DNA of 64,000 nucleotides from Macrostomum hystrix (GCA_950097015.1 CATNEN010000025.1:8606501-8670500), one strand, 5' to 3'. Positions 47,020 through 58,179 are shown, numbered from the stretch's first letter. Numbers and translations are program-made. Notes: generated by a model from the letters alone, not told the origin.

Positions 47020-48330
47020 GTCCTAAACTTGAGCACGCTCGGATCCGGCAGAAAATTGCCCAGTCGGGGATCGTTTTACGCGTCTTTGAGCTGCATGGTT
47101 TAGCTGGTTCGAACCGTCCATTTTGCCTGCGTCATCATCTGAAATGCCGTTCGGACATTGCCCGCGACTTGACTTACTTGACTTATCTGCAGGGTGCTCC
47201 GTACCGACGGACGCAGCGAGGAGGCGGAGGGGACCGCCCATTCCGCTAACCCCTGGCAAACCAGACGACCTCAGGAGAGGTGGTGTTGCTCAGGGTGGCC
47301 CGTCGGACTCGCCTGCAGCATGGTCCTCCGCACTGTCAGTGGGAAAGACGTTGGCTCGCCCCGTATCCCGGAGGTACCGGGCAAGCTGAGGGATGCTCTC
47401 GGGCCTGCAAGCATCGGAGAGAGTTGGGTTAGGCCCAAGGTGTTCAAGCCTTGCCCTGGTGAAAACTGGGCAGTGGCAGATAAAGTGTTCGGCGTTTTCA
47501 CTGCCCGAGCTACAGAATGTGCATTTGTCCTCCTGGAGCTGGCCCTGGAGAAAGCGGTGTCGAGAGAAACAGCCATGCCCTGAGAGGGCCATGCTGACTG
47601 CGCGGAGATCTCTGCGGTTCAGCCTTAGGAGGGCTTTGCGCAGGCGGTGAGACGGACATGGTGCCGCTGCCCTGGACTGCTTGCAGTTTTGGGTCTTGGT
47701 CCATCTGTCCAGGTGCTGTGCCTCCATCCAGCGTTTCAGCTTGATGTTTGTCACAGTGGCGGGGATAGGAGCGCCAGGTTCTGGCCCAGCCAGGGTGCTG
47801 GCTGCTCCAGCTTTTGCGAGCTGGTCCGCCATCTCATTCCCTGGGAAGCCAGCGTGACCTGGGATCCATTTGAGCTTGACCTCGTTGGCCCGCGCCAACT
47901 CGTTGAGCTGGGCGTTGCAGTCCAAGGTGGTCTTAGAGCAGGTGGTGCTTCGGTCGAGGGCCCGGAGGGCGGCTTGACTGTCGGAGTGGAAAAAGATCTT
48001 CCGGTCAGTGAGCCCCCTCTGGCGCATCTCTGCTGCACATGAACTGATGGCGAGCATCTCGTTCTGAAAAACGCTGGAGTTTTTCCCCGTGTGCTGGGAG
48101 TGAGTCCAGACGACCTCTCCTCCCTTGTAGATACAGGCTCCGTATCCTGAGATTCCGTTTATGAGGGAGCCGTCGGTATAACAGTGGATTTCAGAGTCGG
48201 TCCAGCTGTCCATTGCCCGCGACAGGCTTGGCCAGTTTGTAACCATGCAGCCGTCACGCAGTGCGGGATGAAGCCAGGGCGCTAACTTTATAGAAGCAGA
48301 GTTCCCGCATCTCAGACAGAGAGAACAGGA
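47020..48330 (-). mobile_element. non-LTR retrotransposon (LINE) 3' part with RNase H domain
   Basis: The minus-strand frame ends at 47290 and stays open back to about 48300 (the ATG at 48246 is internal). It holds an RNase H domain with all acidic catalytic positions: YTDGS (Asp25, counted from that ATG), QNEM (Glu63), HSDSQAA (Asp89) and GNEMADQLAK (Asp141), with His131 in PGHAG. A C-terminal Cys/His knuckle follows (CTFCSSGSENAEHFICHC), then about 270 bases of probable 3'UTR. LINEs of the Jockey/I/Outcast type carry RNase H after the reverse transcriptase. The reverse transcriptase is missing, so the copy is 5'-truncated. It is GC-richer than its flanks and has no stops, so it is a fairly young insertion. 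Confidence 0.88.
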
Positions 48331-50025
48331 AGAGGGGCTTGAGTATTGCGATTGGTTTTTATGCGAAAACCTTGTTTACATCGAGTGGGAGGCTTCCGAA
48401 TAAAGTAATTTTTTATGCGTCCAAGATGATTACCGTCGACGTAGCGGTGATAAAATTCTGGAACCTGACGCTTCTGAAGTATTATGGGAGGGCCAAAAAG
48501 AGCAGTGTTTTTGAAGCTCATGAGCAACTTTTTCAGCAAAGATGATTTTGTAGATTTAAGAACTACTGGTTTTTGATACATGCGCTCATGTCAAGGGGAC
48601 ACCACCTCCGGGATAGGCTTGGATAACTGACAATTGTCAAGAAATTTAGGGTTTCTGACACCCCAGGAATCTTTAAACGCTGTAATGAAAGGTAGTTGTT
48701 TCATTTTTTATCCCCAAACGACCCACATCAGTAGTTGTCTTACAGCCGGAAAGTAGAGCTACACTCAACGCATTTTTACTCGTTGCTGAGTGCCAATCCC
48801 AAATCTACTATTAATAGAGTCCGTGTGAGTACTAGTAGCGCATGTGCAGGGGAGATAACTAAGTAGATTTGGGATAAATTACTAGCCAATTTACTGACTG
48901 CATAATTGGCTTCCTGCTTGGACTATTAGATGGATGTCAGAAGCAGTTGAGTACCCGGTGACCAAGCCCTATTTATCACCGATTCGCACGAATTGACGGA
49001 GATACAGTAAGGTCTTCGGGCCTCGACAGGGAGACTTTTCTAAGTTCCATATTATGGTCATAACTTTCTGAAAATCGTGCAGGAAATCAGTGCAGTGTTC
49101 CATTGTAGTCATTTATTTGTACGCTGGTAAAGAGAAATCTTCCAAGTTGTCACCGAACTGAAGGCTCGATCGTACCAGCGAACTCATGCAGATGGTTTCT
49201 GACTTAATACTCGTAATTCCAAGAAAGGAAAACGGAGCTGTCAGGAGCTGTTAGCGGATAAAAAGTCCAGATTTTTCCGATTGCCACCATATGGTGTGCT
49301 ATAGACCCCACAAGCCACGTATTTTTCTATTTGATTTGCGACACGCAGTACAGACATCGCAATACAGTGATGTGTGCGTATTAATTACATTTTCTGAGAC
49401 ACAGTTCAATATTATCATATTGACTGGCCTATATTGATTGGCCGGAAAGCCATATTAGTGAATAACTGCTTGAAGAAAAAACAGACTACTCCTCAGTAGA
49501 GGGGGGTTCTTTGTAAATCCCAATGTGCCAAGGCTGTATCCGGCACGCGAGGCATAAAAGGAGGGAGACGGCGAATACTTGCTGTTTCCAGTCTACCCCC
49601 GTCAGCTACATGTACCAGTATTTCCAAGAAACTCCCCAGCTGACACCTGATGCTGTGGCTGGGTTTATCTTACAGCCCGTATCCCATTCCCACACTACTC
49701 CGCTCCCTTGCCAGTAGGAGTTGAGTCCTCAGGCGACGTGAGCCAGTTTTTTGCCCGGATTGACAGATTGACATGCTGCAAACCAACGAAACAAAGTCGT
49801 GATGTAGGCTTGTGTGACTCTGGCTTTGAGGCCCCACCTGACAATATGCCGCTGCTGACTACAACTCATAAGCCAGAACAAAAACATAAAGTCAACGGGA
49901 ATGCATTGAATGCATTGGGGATTGTCTACAGTCCTGGTAAGAAGCAGTGGTAAATAGCATGTAGCAGAGAGCAATGCCTTCAATGCTCTTTATTCAAAAC
50001 TTATTTCAAGATTTTCGAGCCAAAT
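48331..50025. other. intergenic DNA, no gene recognised
   Basis: No convincing gene. Short open frames around 49520-49950 lack motifs and splice partners. Confidence 0.45.
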
Positions 50026-50031
50026 TTTATT
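50026..50031 (-). promoter_or_regulatory. poly(A) signal for the neuropeptide precursor
   Basis: TTTATT on the plus strand reads AATAAA on the minus strand, about 240 bases after the precursor's stop codon. Confidence 0.5.
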
Positions 50032-50273
50032 TGAATTGTGATTTTCTCAAGATGCCGGCTATGCAGACAAGTTGATTTATAGAAACTCAGAAGACAGAAC
50101 TTTTAGCATGAGTTCGACTCAACCAACTATTTGCAAGTGGTTTCATCTGCGGTGGCAATGTGATATAGGATATTCTGAATGCTCGAGAAGGAGGGATTAT
50201 CTTTACGCATTTTTAATCTGTCTCACTAGCTTAATCTCTTTTAGTCAGTTGTCTGCGTTGACCTTTCGTTACC

Positions 50274-50972
50274 CTAGCCCATTCGGACGTAGCTGGCTCG
50301 TTTGTCGGTCTCTTCAAACGGTCGCTTGCCCATTCGGACGTAGCTTGCACGCTTGCCCATTCGAACGTAGCTGGCCCGTTTGTCGGTCTCTTCAAACGGT
50401 CGCTTCCCCATTCGGACGTAGCTGGCCCGTTTGTCGGTCTCTTCAAACGGTCGCTTGCCCATTCGGACGTAGCTTGCACGCTTGCCCATTCGAACGTAGC
50501 TGGCCCGTTTGTCGGTCTCTTCAAACGGTCGCTTCCCCATTCGGACGTAGCTGGCCCGTTTGTCGGTCTCTTCAAACGGTCGCTTCCCCATTCGGACGTA
50601 GCTTGCACGCTTGCCCATTCGGACGTAGCTGGCCCGTTTGTCGGTCTCTTCAAACGGTCGCTTCCCCATTCGGACGTAGCTTGCACGCTTGCCCATTCGG
50701 ACGTAGCTGGCCCGTTTGTCGGTCTCTTCAAACGGTCGCTTCCCCATTCGGACGTAGCTTGCACGCTTGCCCATTCGAACGTAGCTGGCCCGTTTGTCGG
50801 TCTCTTCAAACGGTCGCTTGCCCATTCGGACGTAGCTTGCCCGTTTGTCGGCGCCGTCGTCCTCTGCTAAGCGGCTCCAGTCAGCCAGTTCATCAGTCAG
50901 CGAGTTGCAATTCTCACAGGCAAGACCGATTCCCACCAAGTAGACAGCAGTTAGAAGGACTAATTTGGCCAT
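50274..50972 (-). CDS. neuropeptide precursor: 14 copies of ASYVRM-amide
   Basis: The 232-residue precursor starts with a signal peptide (MAKLVLLTAVYLVGIGLA) and a short leader to about residue 44 that ends in KR. The rest is only repeats: 14 copies of ASYVRMG and 8 copies of PFEETD, each set off by the dibasic site KR. The Gly before KR (or at the very end) is the amide donor, so processing by a prohormone convertase, carboxypeptidase and the amidating enzyme would release ASYVRM-amide. PFEETD has no Gly and is an acidic spacer or second, non-amidated peptide. The Tyr-Val-Arg-Met-amide end recalls the Y(I/V)RF-amide and myomodulin-like peptides of flatworms and other spiralians, and that kinship is inference. 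An AG acceptor (cgtttcag) ends 6 bases before the ATG. The last peptide ends ASYVRMG-stop, so the frame is complete. Confidence 0.95.
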   Translation of the reverse strand: MAKLVLLTAVYLVGIGLACENCNSLTDELADWSRLAEDDGADKRASYVRMGKRPFEETDKRASYVRMGKRASYVRMGKRPFEETDKRASYVRMGKRASYVRMGKRPFEETDKRASYVRMGKRASYVRMGKRPFEETDKRASYVRMGKRPFEETDKRASYVRMGKRASYVRMGKRPFEETDKRASYVRMGKRPFEETDKRASYVRMGKRASYVRMGKRPFEETDKRASYVRMG

Positions 50973-50978
50973 CCCGTT

Positions 50979-50980
50979 CT
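50979..50980 (-). promoter_or_regulatory. 3' splice acceptor AG 6 bases before the neuropeptide start codon
   Basis: On the minus strand, aatcgtttcag/aacggg leads straight into the ATG at 50972. A leader this short with an acceptor suits trans-splicing or a 5'UTR intron. Confidence 0.5.
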
Positions 50981-52911
50981 GAAACGATTAAGTACCTTAA
51001 CAACTTAAGAACCAAGGTGGACCGGCAGGAGCGTTTTGTTCTGTTGAAAATTACCTACCATTCTCAGAATTTTCATAAACAGCCTCCCGCAAAGATCTCC
51101 TGAAGCTCTTCTCTCCTGCAGTTCCTCTGTTTGTCTTTCTTTTCTGTTCAAGACTCCGGTTTAACCAGCAGCTACGGCAGCAGAAGCACAGAAGTCTGCG
51201 ACAGAGTTTTAAGGCTCACTGGCTTTTTAACCTCTTTGAAGCCCTCCCATACTAAATTCCTTGCGCTTCATCCAATCCGCATTGACTTCAACTCAGCTGG
51301 GGCTACACTGGGAACTCGCCAATTGGATGAGCTGCGACTAACTCGCAACCGGCATGCTTGAGCCAGAAAAAAACACATTTTACCAAGGGGACTTTATTCA
51401 ACAGGTGAAGGAAGGACATACAGCACAGCTGCGCGTTCAGTGATATCAGTTTTCGTGTTTGCCACCTGCCACTCCAACCCAGTCTTTGCGCCATCCTTTC
51501 TGCCGAATCGCAGCTTTTCCATCCATAGAAGAGGAAACTATAAATAAATGACTTGCAGTGAGACTTTGGAGCTGCCAGGGTGAAACAGTAAGAAGCGGTT
51601 TCCCGCACAAGTAAATATCGCAGTCTGAAGAGGTAAGAGACAAAAATTCTCAGCAAACAGAGCTGAAACTGGAGAAGCTGGAAAAAAATAACTAGGAAAC
51701 TATTGCTGACGAACTATAAGTACGGGGTGATAGAGACAGGACCTCTTTGTATAATTAAGCTCACATGTTGCCTGTGAAAGAGCGTCAACTTTTTACCGCA
51801 TCATAGAGAAACCGACCCAGCAGAAGGAAGAAAAGAATGGCTGGGCCTAGCTACGCACTTTGTTAGCGATCCACTTGCGCTCTGCTGCCCGGGGAGAAAA
51901 ATAAATACGCTCAGAAACTCTACCTCCCTCTCAAAGTTTCGGATTAAAGTTACTCCCCAAACCCTTGCACCGCCTCTTTTTCTTTATCCCCAATTTTCTT
52001 TCTTCCCAACCGAGGCAGAAATCCATCTTCTTGCCATCTTCGGCCGTACCGAGGGAAAGCCCGACGCGGCATGATGAATGCGGCAGCGGAATGCTTAAGA
52101 GAATCTGCCGCACCTCAAATCCCCAACGTTAACCCTGGGTCAGTCCAGCTTCATCTTACGGCCTTTAAATCTGGCCGGGTTCGACTCCCCAAAGTCAAAG
52201 TGTTCTCTTAGTCTCGGCGAATGCTGGCGAAGATTGTGTAGACAATGGGTAGTTAGGCATGGTGATTCCGAATTTAGAAAATGATCATTTGTCATGAAAG
52301 TTGAAATTCTATCCCAACCAACATTTGAGTGATGACGAACTGCTCATTGTCAAACGATAGAAATTAAGCAGCTTTTCGCGTTCATTGGATTTTCTTGGAC
52401 TACAATGGATTACAAACGGATTTTTGGTTCGCTTTGGCCACATATCTAAGAAGCAGACAAGAGTGAGCCAGGGTCAAATTGTGGTAATTCATGTCCCTCT
52501 GTTTACTTTTAGTTACGACCATAGACAAAGCGACGACTGCGATCTCTCAGTAACATCCTCAGAAAGTTTTATTTTCAGATACCTTAAAAAGAGAGATGCG
52601 GGAAACCTCAAAACTATTGCGCTTCGAGGCCATAGACATAATCAAGGAAAGCATGCTATAGTATGCATTCTTATTTGAGCATGCAGCGTGCGGGAATGAA
52701 GGCAGTCGTGCAGGAATGAAATAATCTATGGCCAAATCTCCACTGTTTTACACATGGACATCGTGCAGGAATGACACTCTCCGTTCCTGCACGCAAGCAA
52801 TTTATTTATATGTTATTTGATTTATTTTTAACCCCCTCTCTCTTTCCTCCCTCCACACTTTATTCTTAAAATGAATTTTGTCTATGGTTAGAATGGCTTT
52901 AATAAGAATGA
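50981..52911. other. upstream region of the neuropeptide gene, no further gene seen
   Basis: No coding region was recognised. The region probably contains the neuropeptide promoter. Confidence 0.45.
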
Positions 52912-52969
52912 AATTCCTGAACGCTTACTCGTGCGTCTATGGCCAAGCACTCGTAAGCGTTCAAGAATT
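52912..52969. repeat. short snap-back inverted repeat
   Basis: Arms 52912-52934 and 52947-52969 pair with few mismatches (AATTCCTGAACGCTTACTCG against its complement with CTTG and ACGAG) around a 12-base loop. It abuts the inverted-repeat element that begins at 52973. Confidence 0.7.
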
Positions 52970-52972
52970 ATA

Positions 52973-53270
52973 CATTGTACACTTTTGGAGGGGTTTTTTC
53001 CCAGCCACCAATGAAGCCTGATTGTTGCACGCCTTTACTGTCTATGTCCCGAACCCCAGCGGCTCGTCTCGCTGTCTTACAGCCTTCCCCAAACTGAGTT
53101 CTCTTGCTGCCCAAGTCAGGCGGTCTACTTTTGGACCATAGACATTTCGGGCGTGCACCAATCGACAAAATAATCGATTGCTGCACGCCCCGCGAGACCG
53201 CTGGCTATATCCGCTCCGTGAGACTGATTGTTGCACGCCCCAACTGTCTGTGGTCCAAAAGTATACAATG
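52973..53270. mobile_element. probable MITE with nested inverted repeats
   Basis: The ends CATTGTACACTTTTGGA (52973-52989) and, in complement, CATTGTATACTTTTGGA (53254-53270) match at 16 of 17 positions. A further inverted pair lies inside: cttttggaccatagaca (from about 53128) against the right end, and a motif TTG(T/C)TGCACGCC recurs three times. There is no transposase. The superfamily is not assigned. Confidence 0.5.
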
Positions 53271-54929
53271 CCAGTGATAAACGGCTATTCGTACTGCAAA
53301 GTTTTAAACCTCGGGCGCTACGCGCCTTAAAAACATTGCAGCACTCATGCACTCGTTAACCGTCTAACGATGTAGCAGTATCGGTAGTCGGTGCCAATCG
53401 GGTCAGTGATAACTATGTTGTACTCACTACTCCCAGGAGGGGTGCGCATACGAGGGCCAGAGTACGCGGGCCCGTGCTGGCCTGCGTTGTACAGCACGGG
53501 GCAGCCACCCGCCCCGGCCGCGCCTTTAAAGGTCACAGCCCACCCGGGGCCGGGGCCCCCCTCGCCCCACCCCCCGCCCCACCACCCCAGCCCAGCCACC
53601 CAACGGCCAATCACGGTGTAGCTGGGCGAGGGGCAGCCCGGGGCGAGGGCCAGACAGGGCGGCCCAGCCAACCAGCGTGCAGAAAACACAATGGCGGCTA
53701 AGCGGCTTACACCGCTGAGCATTTAACACCAAAAACACATACGGTATGCCGCGTGGGGGTAGAGTGCACCTTAGCAGTGTAAGTGCACAGGCACAACAAC
53801 TGACTAAGGAAAAGTACAAAAGCCAATAACTAATTTTCAATAGCAGTCTTGCCATCGACAAAAAAATACACTGGAAATGCATCGATCAAGTCCAAAAGAA
53901 TTATAATAGCTAATTCAAAAGTTGAATCGGAAAAGTTTCTGTCAGAACATTATAGCCGCACTTGACTTGCAGACTTTTTGACCCCGAAAAAATCACTAGC
54001 GAAATAAGACTCAAAGTGTGCAGTTAAAAAAAAGTGAAAAATGTAAACAGAACTATCCGGCATTGAAGTCGTCCTTCCCATGGGTGAAAATTCAGCACTG
54101 TTTAATCCCAAGATCTGTAATCTGGGGCAATTGCTGGGCCCGACACGAGTAAATTTGTTGATAACAGAGCGTAGGACGAAAACTATTTCGACTCTAAAAT
54201 CGTTACAAAATTGCTACCTGTCTAGATTAAAGTGCGTTGGATTGGGCCTACATGAATTTTGTGGCTGTCTCAATTTTAGGAACTCGCAGACAGCCAGAGG
54301 AAGAAGAATTAGAAGAAACAGTTCGGCTGGAATTGCAGCTTTAAGGCAGTTTCCAGTTAGAATTGGAATAAAGAAATTGGCATCTCACTAGGCCAAGTGG
54401 GGATGCGGAGAGACGTTGGCCCAGAAGTGCCCTCTCCTGGCTAACAATGCGCAAACAGCGAACTGCTGCTGCTGCTATTCCCACACTACCTTTCGATAGA
54501 CAGAAATTCAAGAACAAAAGAACTAGAACAAAAAATGGCAAGGCCTTGAATTCCAAGCAAACAAGGGAGAGGAAGTGAAAACAAGAAACGGATGGAAATA
54601 TAATTCCGGGCAATGCCGTGAGCGCATCCTGTATTTCCGCAAGACTGCCAACCCTTGTTGGGCCGGTCGCTTATCTCTCATACTCATACACGAATGAAAG
54701 CATATAAGGTGTCCAGCGCATGAAATCTAAATTTGCCTGCTCTGATTGACGATTCGCCAAAGATGTAGCTGGATATTTACAAAAATTCTCTGAAGCAAAG
54801 CGTGCAAGCTATGCTCGTACGAGTACAAACCTCGAAGTTTAATGCTTATTGACAAGAAGTATTTGCTCTAGAGATGAAGATTTCAGGCAGTATAAGAACA
54901 AAAAAACTATCTGCGCACCAACTGTCTTT
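53271..54929. other. intergenic DNA with a GC-rich island
   Basis: About 53440-53700 is strongly GC-rich with many CpG and CCCC runs and a CCAAT, unlike the rest of the window. No gene was recognised. A frame from the ATG at 54080 (103 codons) has no motif and is not called. Confidence 0.45.
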
Positions 54930-55245
54930 GAGGGGGTCGGTGGAGAGCACGCGTTTGACTCTCGCGCCAAGGTCCCCAAGTTCGATTCCACGGCGAGGCC
55001 ACATTCATTTGGGGCGCAGCCGCGGAGAGAACGCTTGGGGGCTTGTCGTGCAATTTACGCCCCTGAGGGCCAATCTCCAAGGCACAGTGAGAGTGTACTC
55101 TGCCTGGCGATGAGAAAGTCAGGGCAGATGTACAGACCTGTGTGAGCGTGTGCCTGCATAAAGTATCTGTGTGTGTGTGCTCAGGAGTCAGCGAAACGGG
55201 CAGAATTGCCTCATCGATGGCTGCGGGTTTAGTTTCACCAAATGA
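54930..55245 (+). mobile_element. tRNA-derived SINE, second copy
   Basis: The head is tRNA-like (GGTCGGTGGAGAGCACGCG, then a B-box-like AAGTTCGATTCCAC). The body shares GCGAGGCCACATTCATTTG with the copy at 20280-20450, then has an insert of about 90 bases, a TG run, and the shared end GTCAGCGAAACGGGCAGAAT. Two copies in different places with the same layout support a SINE family. Confidence 0.65.
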
Positions 55246-55523
55246 TGTGCCTCTGCTCGCAGCCATCCTGCAATTATTATTATTATTAACTGTCTTTGAA
55301 GAAAAAACCATTAGAGTCACCAGAGTCACCATTAAGGCCATCAAAGGGTAAAGTAAAATTGTTAGGTTTTAGACAAATTAAAGACATAACGTAGTGCCGC
55401 GAGCACTGGGACGTCAGTCTGTTTAGCAATTCTTTGCCAGTCTTTTGTCTCTTGTTTGACAAACATTTCGCTTGTCACCTCGAGATTCCATCTTCAGTAG
55501 CTGAAGTTGTCGCTCACAATTCG

Positions 55524-56295
55524 CTAGCAGTCGAGGGCGGGCAGTCCGAGCCTGTCGGTGAGGCGGGCCCTCAGCATGGTGCCGTCAACCAGGTAGACGC
55601 TGTGCAATCGACGGACATCGCCATCGCGGGCCGCCCTGTGCCGTCCGACCGCTTCCAGAACGTCGCGAAGGCCGGCGCCGAAAACTGGACAAGACACCGC
55701 CAGGCTGTCCAGCGGACGTGGCAGCGGAGCCTCGCGACCTGCCTGCCGGAAGAGCAGCCGGCCACAACGGCGGATGAACTTCTTGGCCAGGCGCCGCGAG
55801 CTGAGGTAGCGGCCTGGGTCGGTGCGGCTGCACAGCTGAGCGAAGAACCGGCTGAGGGGACCCACCGTGGCCAGGGTGTAGCCATCGGCGATCTTGCACA
55901 CGTAGGAGTAAAAGTACTTGTCATTGTCCGGCACGCAGGTGGAATCGGACGGCCCGAGCGCCAGGTAGAGGCAGGCGTGCTCGTAGCTTGGCGGCGCTGA
56001 CAGTTGAATGAGGCGAGCTTCTGTGCTACTTCGTCGGCGGTTCATTTCGTCGTTGAATGCCTGCATGAATTGGAGAGAGAAACTGTTGAATCGAATCGGC
56101 TCTCAGATTGCTCTAGGTTTGGTCTTATATTATGGCAATATGAAAACATTGCACAGATTAGATTATCACACTCACTGCCTGACTCTGGGCCCCAATCTTA
56201 TTTCCAATGACGTCAATCTTCGCTGTGCTTTTTAAAAGTCTACAGGCAGTGTGCGCCCACACCTCCAAATCAGCAATCTCTTGATAAAAGCATTC
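55524..56295 (-). CDS. unrecognised protein, last two exons
   Basis: Exons are 56295-56176 (acceptor ttatttgcag, donor GTGAGT) and 56060-55524 (acceptor attcatgcag). Both join in phase 0 with no stop, giving about 218 residues of C-terminus. The first exon (ECFYQEIADLEVWAHTACR, then LLKSTAKIDVIGNKIGAQ) looks helical. The second continues AFNDEMNRRRSSTEARLIQL, then DNDKYFYSYVCKIADGYTLA and GPLSRFFAQLCSRTDPGRYL, a Lys/Arg-rich patch, and CPVFGAGLRDVLEAV near the end. Its base composition (GC-rich, C/G in third positions) fits the real genes here. Earlier exons should lie above 56295, but I could not place them. No family is recognised. Confidence 0.6.
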
Positions 56296-57639
56296 CTGCA
56301 AATAACGCTGGTTAAAAAATTAAACTAGAAAACATACGAGTATATCTCATATACTTATGCGACTAGAGTGCAAACAAAGCATTGTTATTTCTTTCATACG
56401 TATTTTTCATTAATAATTTAGCGTTGCCCTCAGATACTTGATTAGAAAATAAAGCACACGCAGTTCAAATCCCATTTTCCCTGAACAATTTCTCAGGAGA
56501 TGAACACAAGACCCGCCATGCGTCAGGATGAAATGAAGTCACGAAATGCTCAATTAATTTATTTCGCTTGGAAGTTGCTTGTTGAAGATAACTAGAAGCA
56601 TTATGGCGGCCCACAATTTCTGTGAATCAGTAGTAATGCTTTTTAGTTTTAGCTTGAGCTTTTTGCCTAATCCAGTAACTGTGGATTAACCTGACTCGCA
56701 CAGCTCATTAGTGCAAATGCAAACAACTAATAGGGACAAGTAAAAATACAAGAGCATAACTAAATTTGGCCTGATCACAGATCGCAGATATGACAGCTCA
56801 TTCCCCACTAGAAAGTGCCAGCTTAAAGTCGCAGCAATTTAGTAGTCTGCTGTAACAAACAATGACCACTTGAATAACCTTTTTCATGGTTTTTGTACTT
56901 CTTAATTCATCTGCTTGGCAATCTTGCATATAAAAAATGTCTGTCAGCCTCCACCGATAGCATTGCAGTGCAAGCATATTTGTTAGATTTTATAGGATTA
57001 GCAGGGCCAGTGCATGCAGTCAGGCATGAACATATAAGAATCGATCAGCAGAGAGCTTTTGACAAAAAATACTAATACTATTCTTTAAAAAGACGGCCCG
57101 AGGACAAAGTACTACTATTGAACTCGCAAAATTTTCAGAAGCGAGCGAATCGAGCGTGAATTAATTATGCCATTATTGATTGCATAATTTCATCGAGCGC
57201 TTGGGACGGCCTCGTCTTCTTTATCGAGACTTCCTTGGAGTCTGCAAACAACGCGGACTAATTGGGTCGCCTGATGCACTTCGGCTCTGAAGACTCTGCA
57301 ATGATGGCATCCCAGTTGAATGCACTCAAATATGCTAGCTTTAAGAGTTGCTCATTAAGATTGCGCAACATCTTGTCCGTTACAAAGAATCTCGATAGTG
57401 TTTCGCAATTAGCCTACTGCACAGAAGTAGTTAGTTTTAATAACTTCAGTTATTATTTATTAGGTCGGTGTTGACCTGAATAAATAGGAAACTATGAACT
57501 AACCATTATCACACAGGCGGAATGCTGGGTGAAGTATTTTAAAGGTTAAAATAATTGTTCATTATAATTGTGCATCATTGTGGGATCGAAATCGCAAGTT
57601 CAAATCTCAGAATTTAATCTATTTACCTATCAGTGTCTA
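56296..57639. other. region upstream of the unrecognised minus-strand gene
   Basis: Earlier exons of that gene are expected here or beyond, but none could be supported. AT-rich, no repeat seen. Confidence 0.4.
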
Positions 57640-57845
57640 CTCTCACAGTCTACTCTCAGAGTCTACTCTCAATGTCTACTCTCAGTGTCTACTCTCAATG
57701 TCTACTCTCAGAGTCTACTCTCAATGTCTACTCTCAGTGTCTACTCTCAGTATCTACTCTCAGTGTCTACTCTCAGTGTCTACTCTCAGTGTCTACTTTC
57801 AGTGTCTACTCTTATTGCCTACTCTCAGTGCCTACTATTCTGAGT
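57640..57845. repeat. 13-bp tandem array
   Basis: About 15 copies of TCTACTCTCAGTG with AATG, AGAG and AGTA variants. Its three-frame open readings follow from the repeat. Confidence 0.92.
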
Positions 57846-58179
57846 GTTCAATCTAAATTACCAAATTTCGTTACCTAATCTTAAGCTCTGAAGCACCTCA
57901 AACTCTAGACGATATTTGGAACGTGCTCAAGGAGCGGTAGCGTGAACTCACCCAAACAAGTTCGCTCAGTGTTTCAACTCATTGGGCCATCCATATTAGT
58001 CGAATTAGAGATCTAAAAAGAAAATCTTACAAATCAAGAGTTTGTTTAGAACAGAGAGTTGTACTGGAATACTGTGCTATCGGCTGCGCATCTGGCCTAA
58101 TTAGGGCAGGTGTAATTACTTAATATGATTTTTAAGCAGATATTGGAGAGATCCAAGGATTTTGCTTACAATGTGATTT
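57846..58179. other. spacer before the megasatellite
   Basis: Unique-looking sequence, no gene seen. Confidence 0.5.

Noticed and set aside
47194-47583. 129-codon plus-strand frame and other plus-strand frames across the RNase H LINE
   Set aside because: They are GC-rich antisense shadows of the LINE frame.
50072-51103. 343-codon plus-strand frame over the neuropeptide array
   Set aside because: It is the antisense reading of a repeat whose minus strand gives a complete, classical prohormone.
52160-52200. B-box-like GGGTTCGACTCC suggesting a tRNA gene
   Set aside because: The T-arm does not pair properly and no acceptor or anticodon arm can be drawn around it.
54080-54391. 103-codon frame with an ATG
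   Set aside because: No domain, no splice sites, and composition like the surrounding non-coding DNA; expected by chance.
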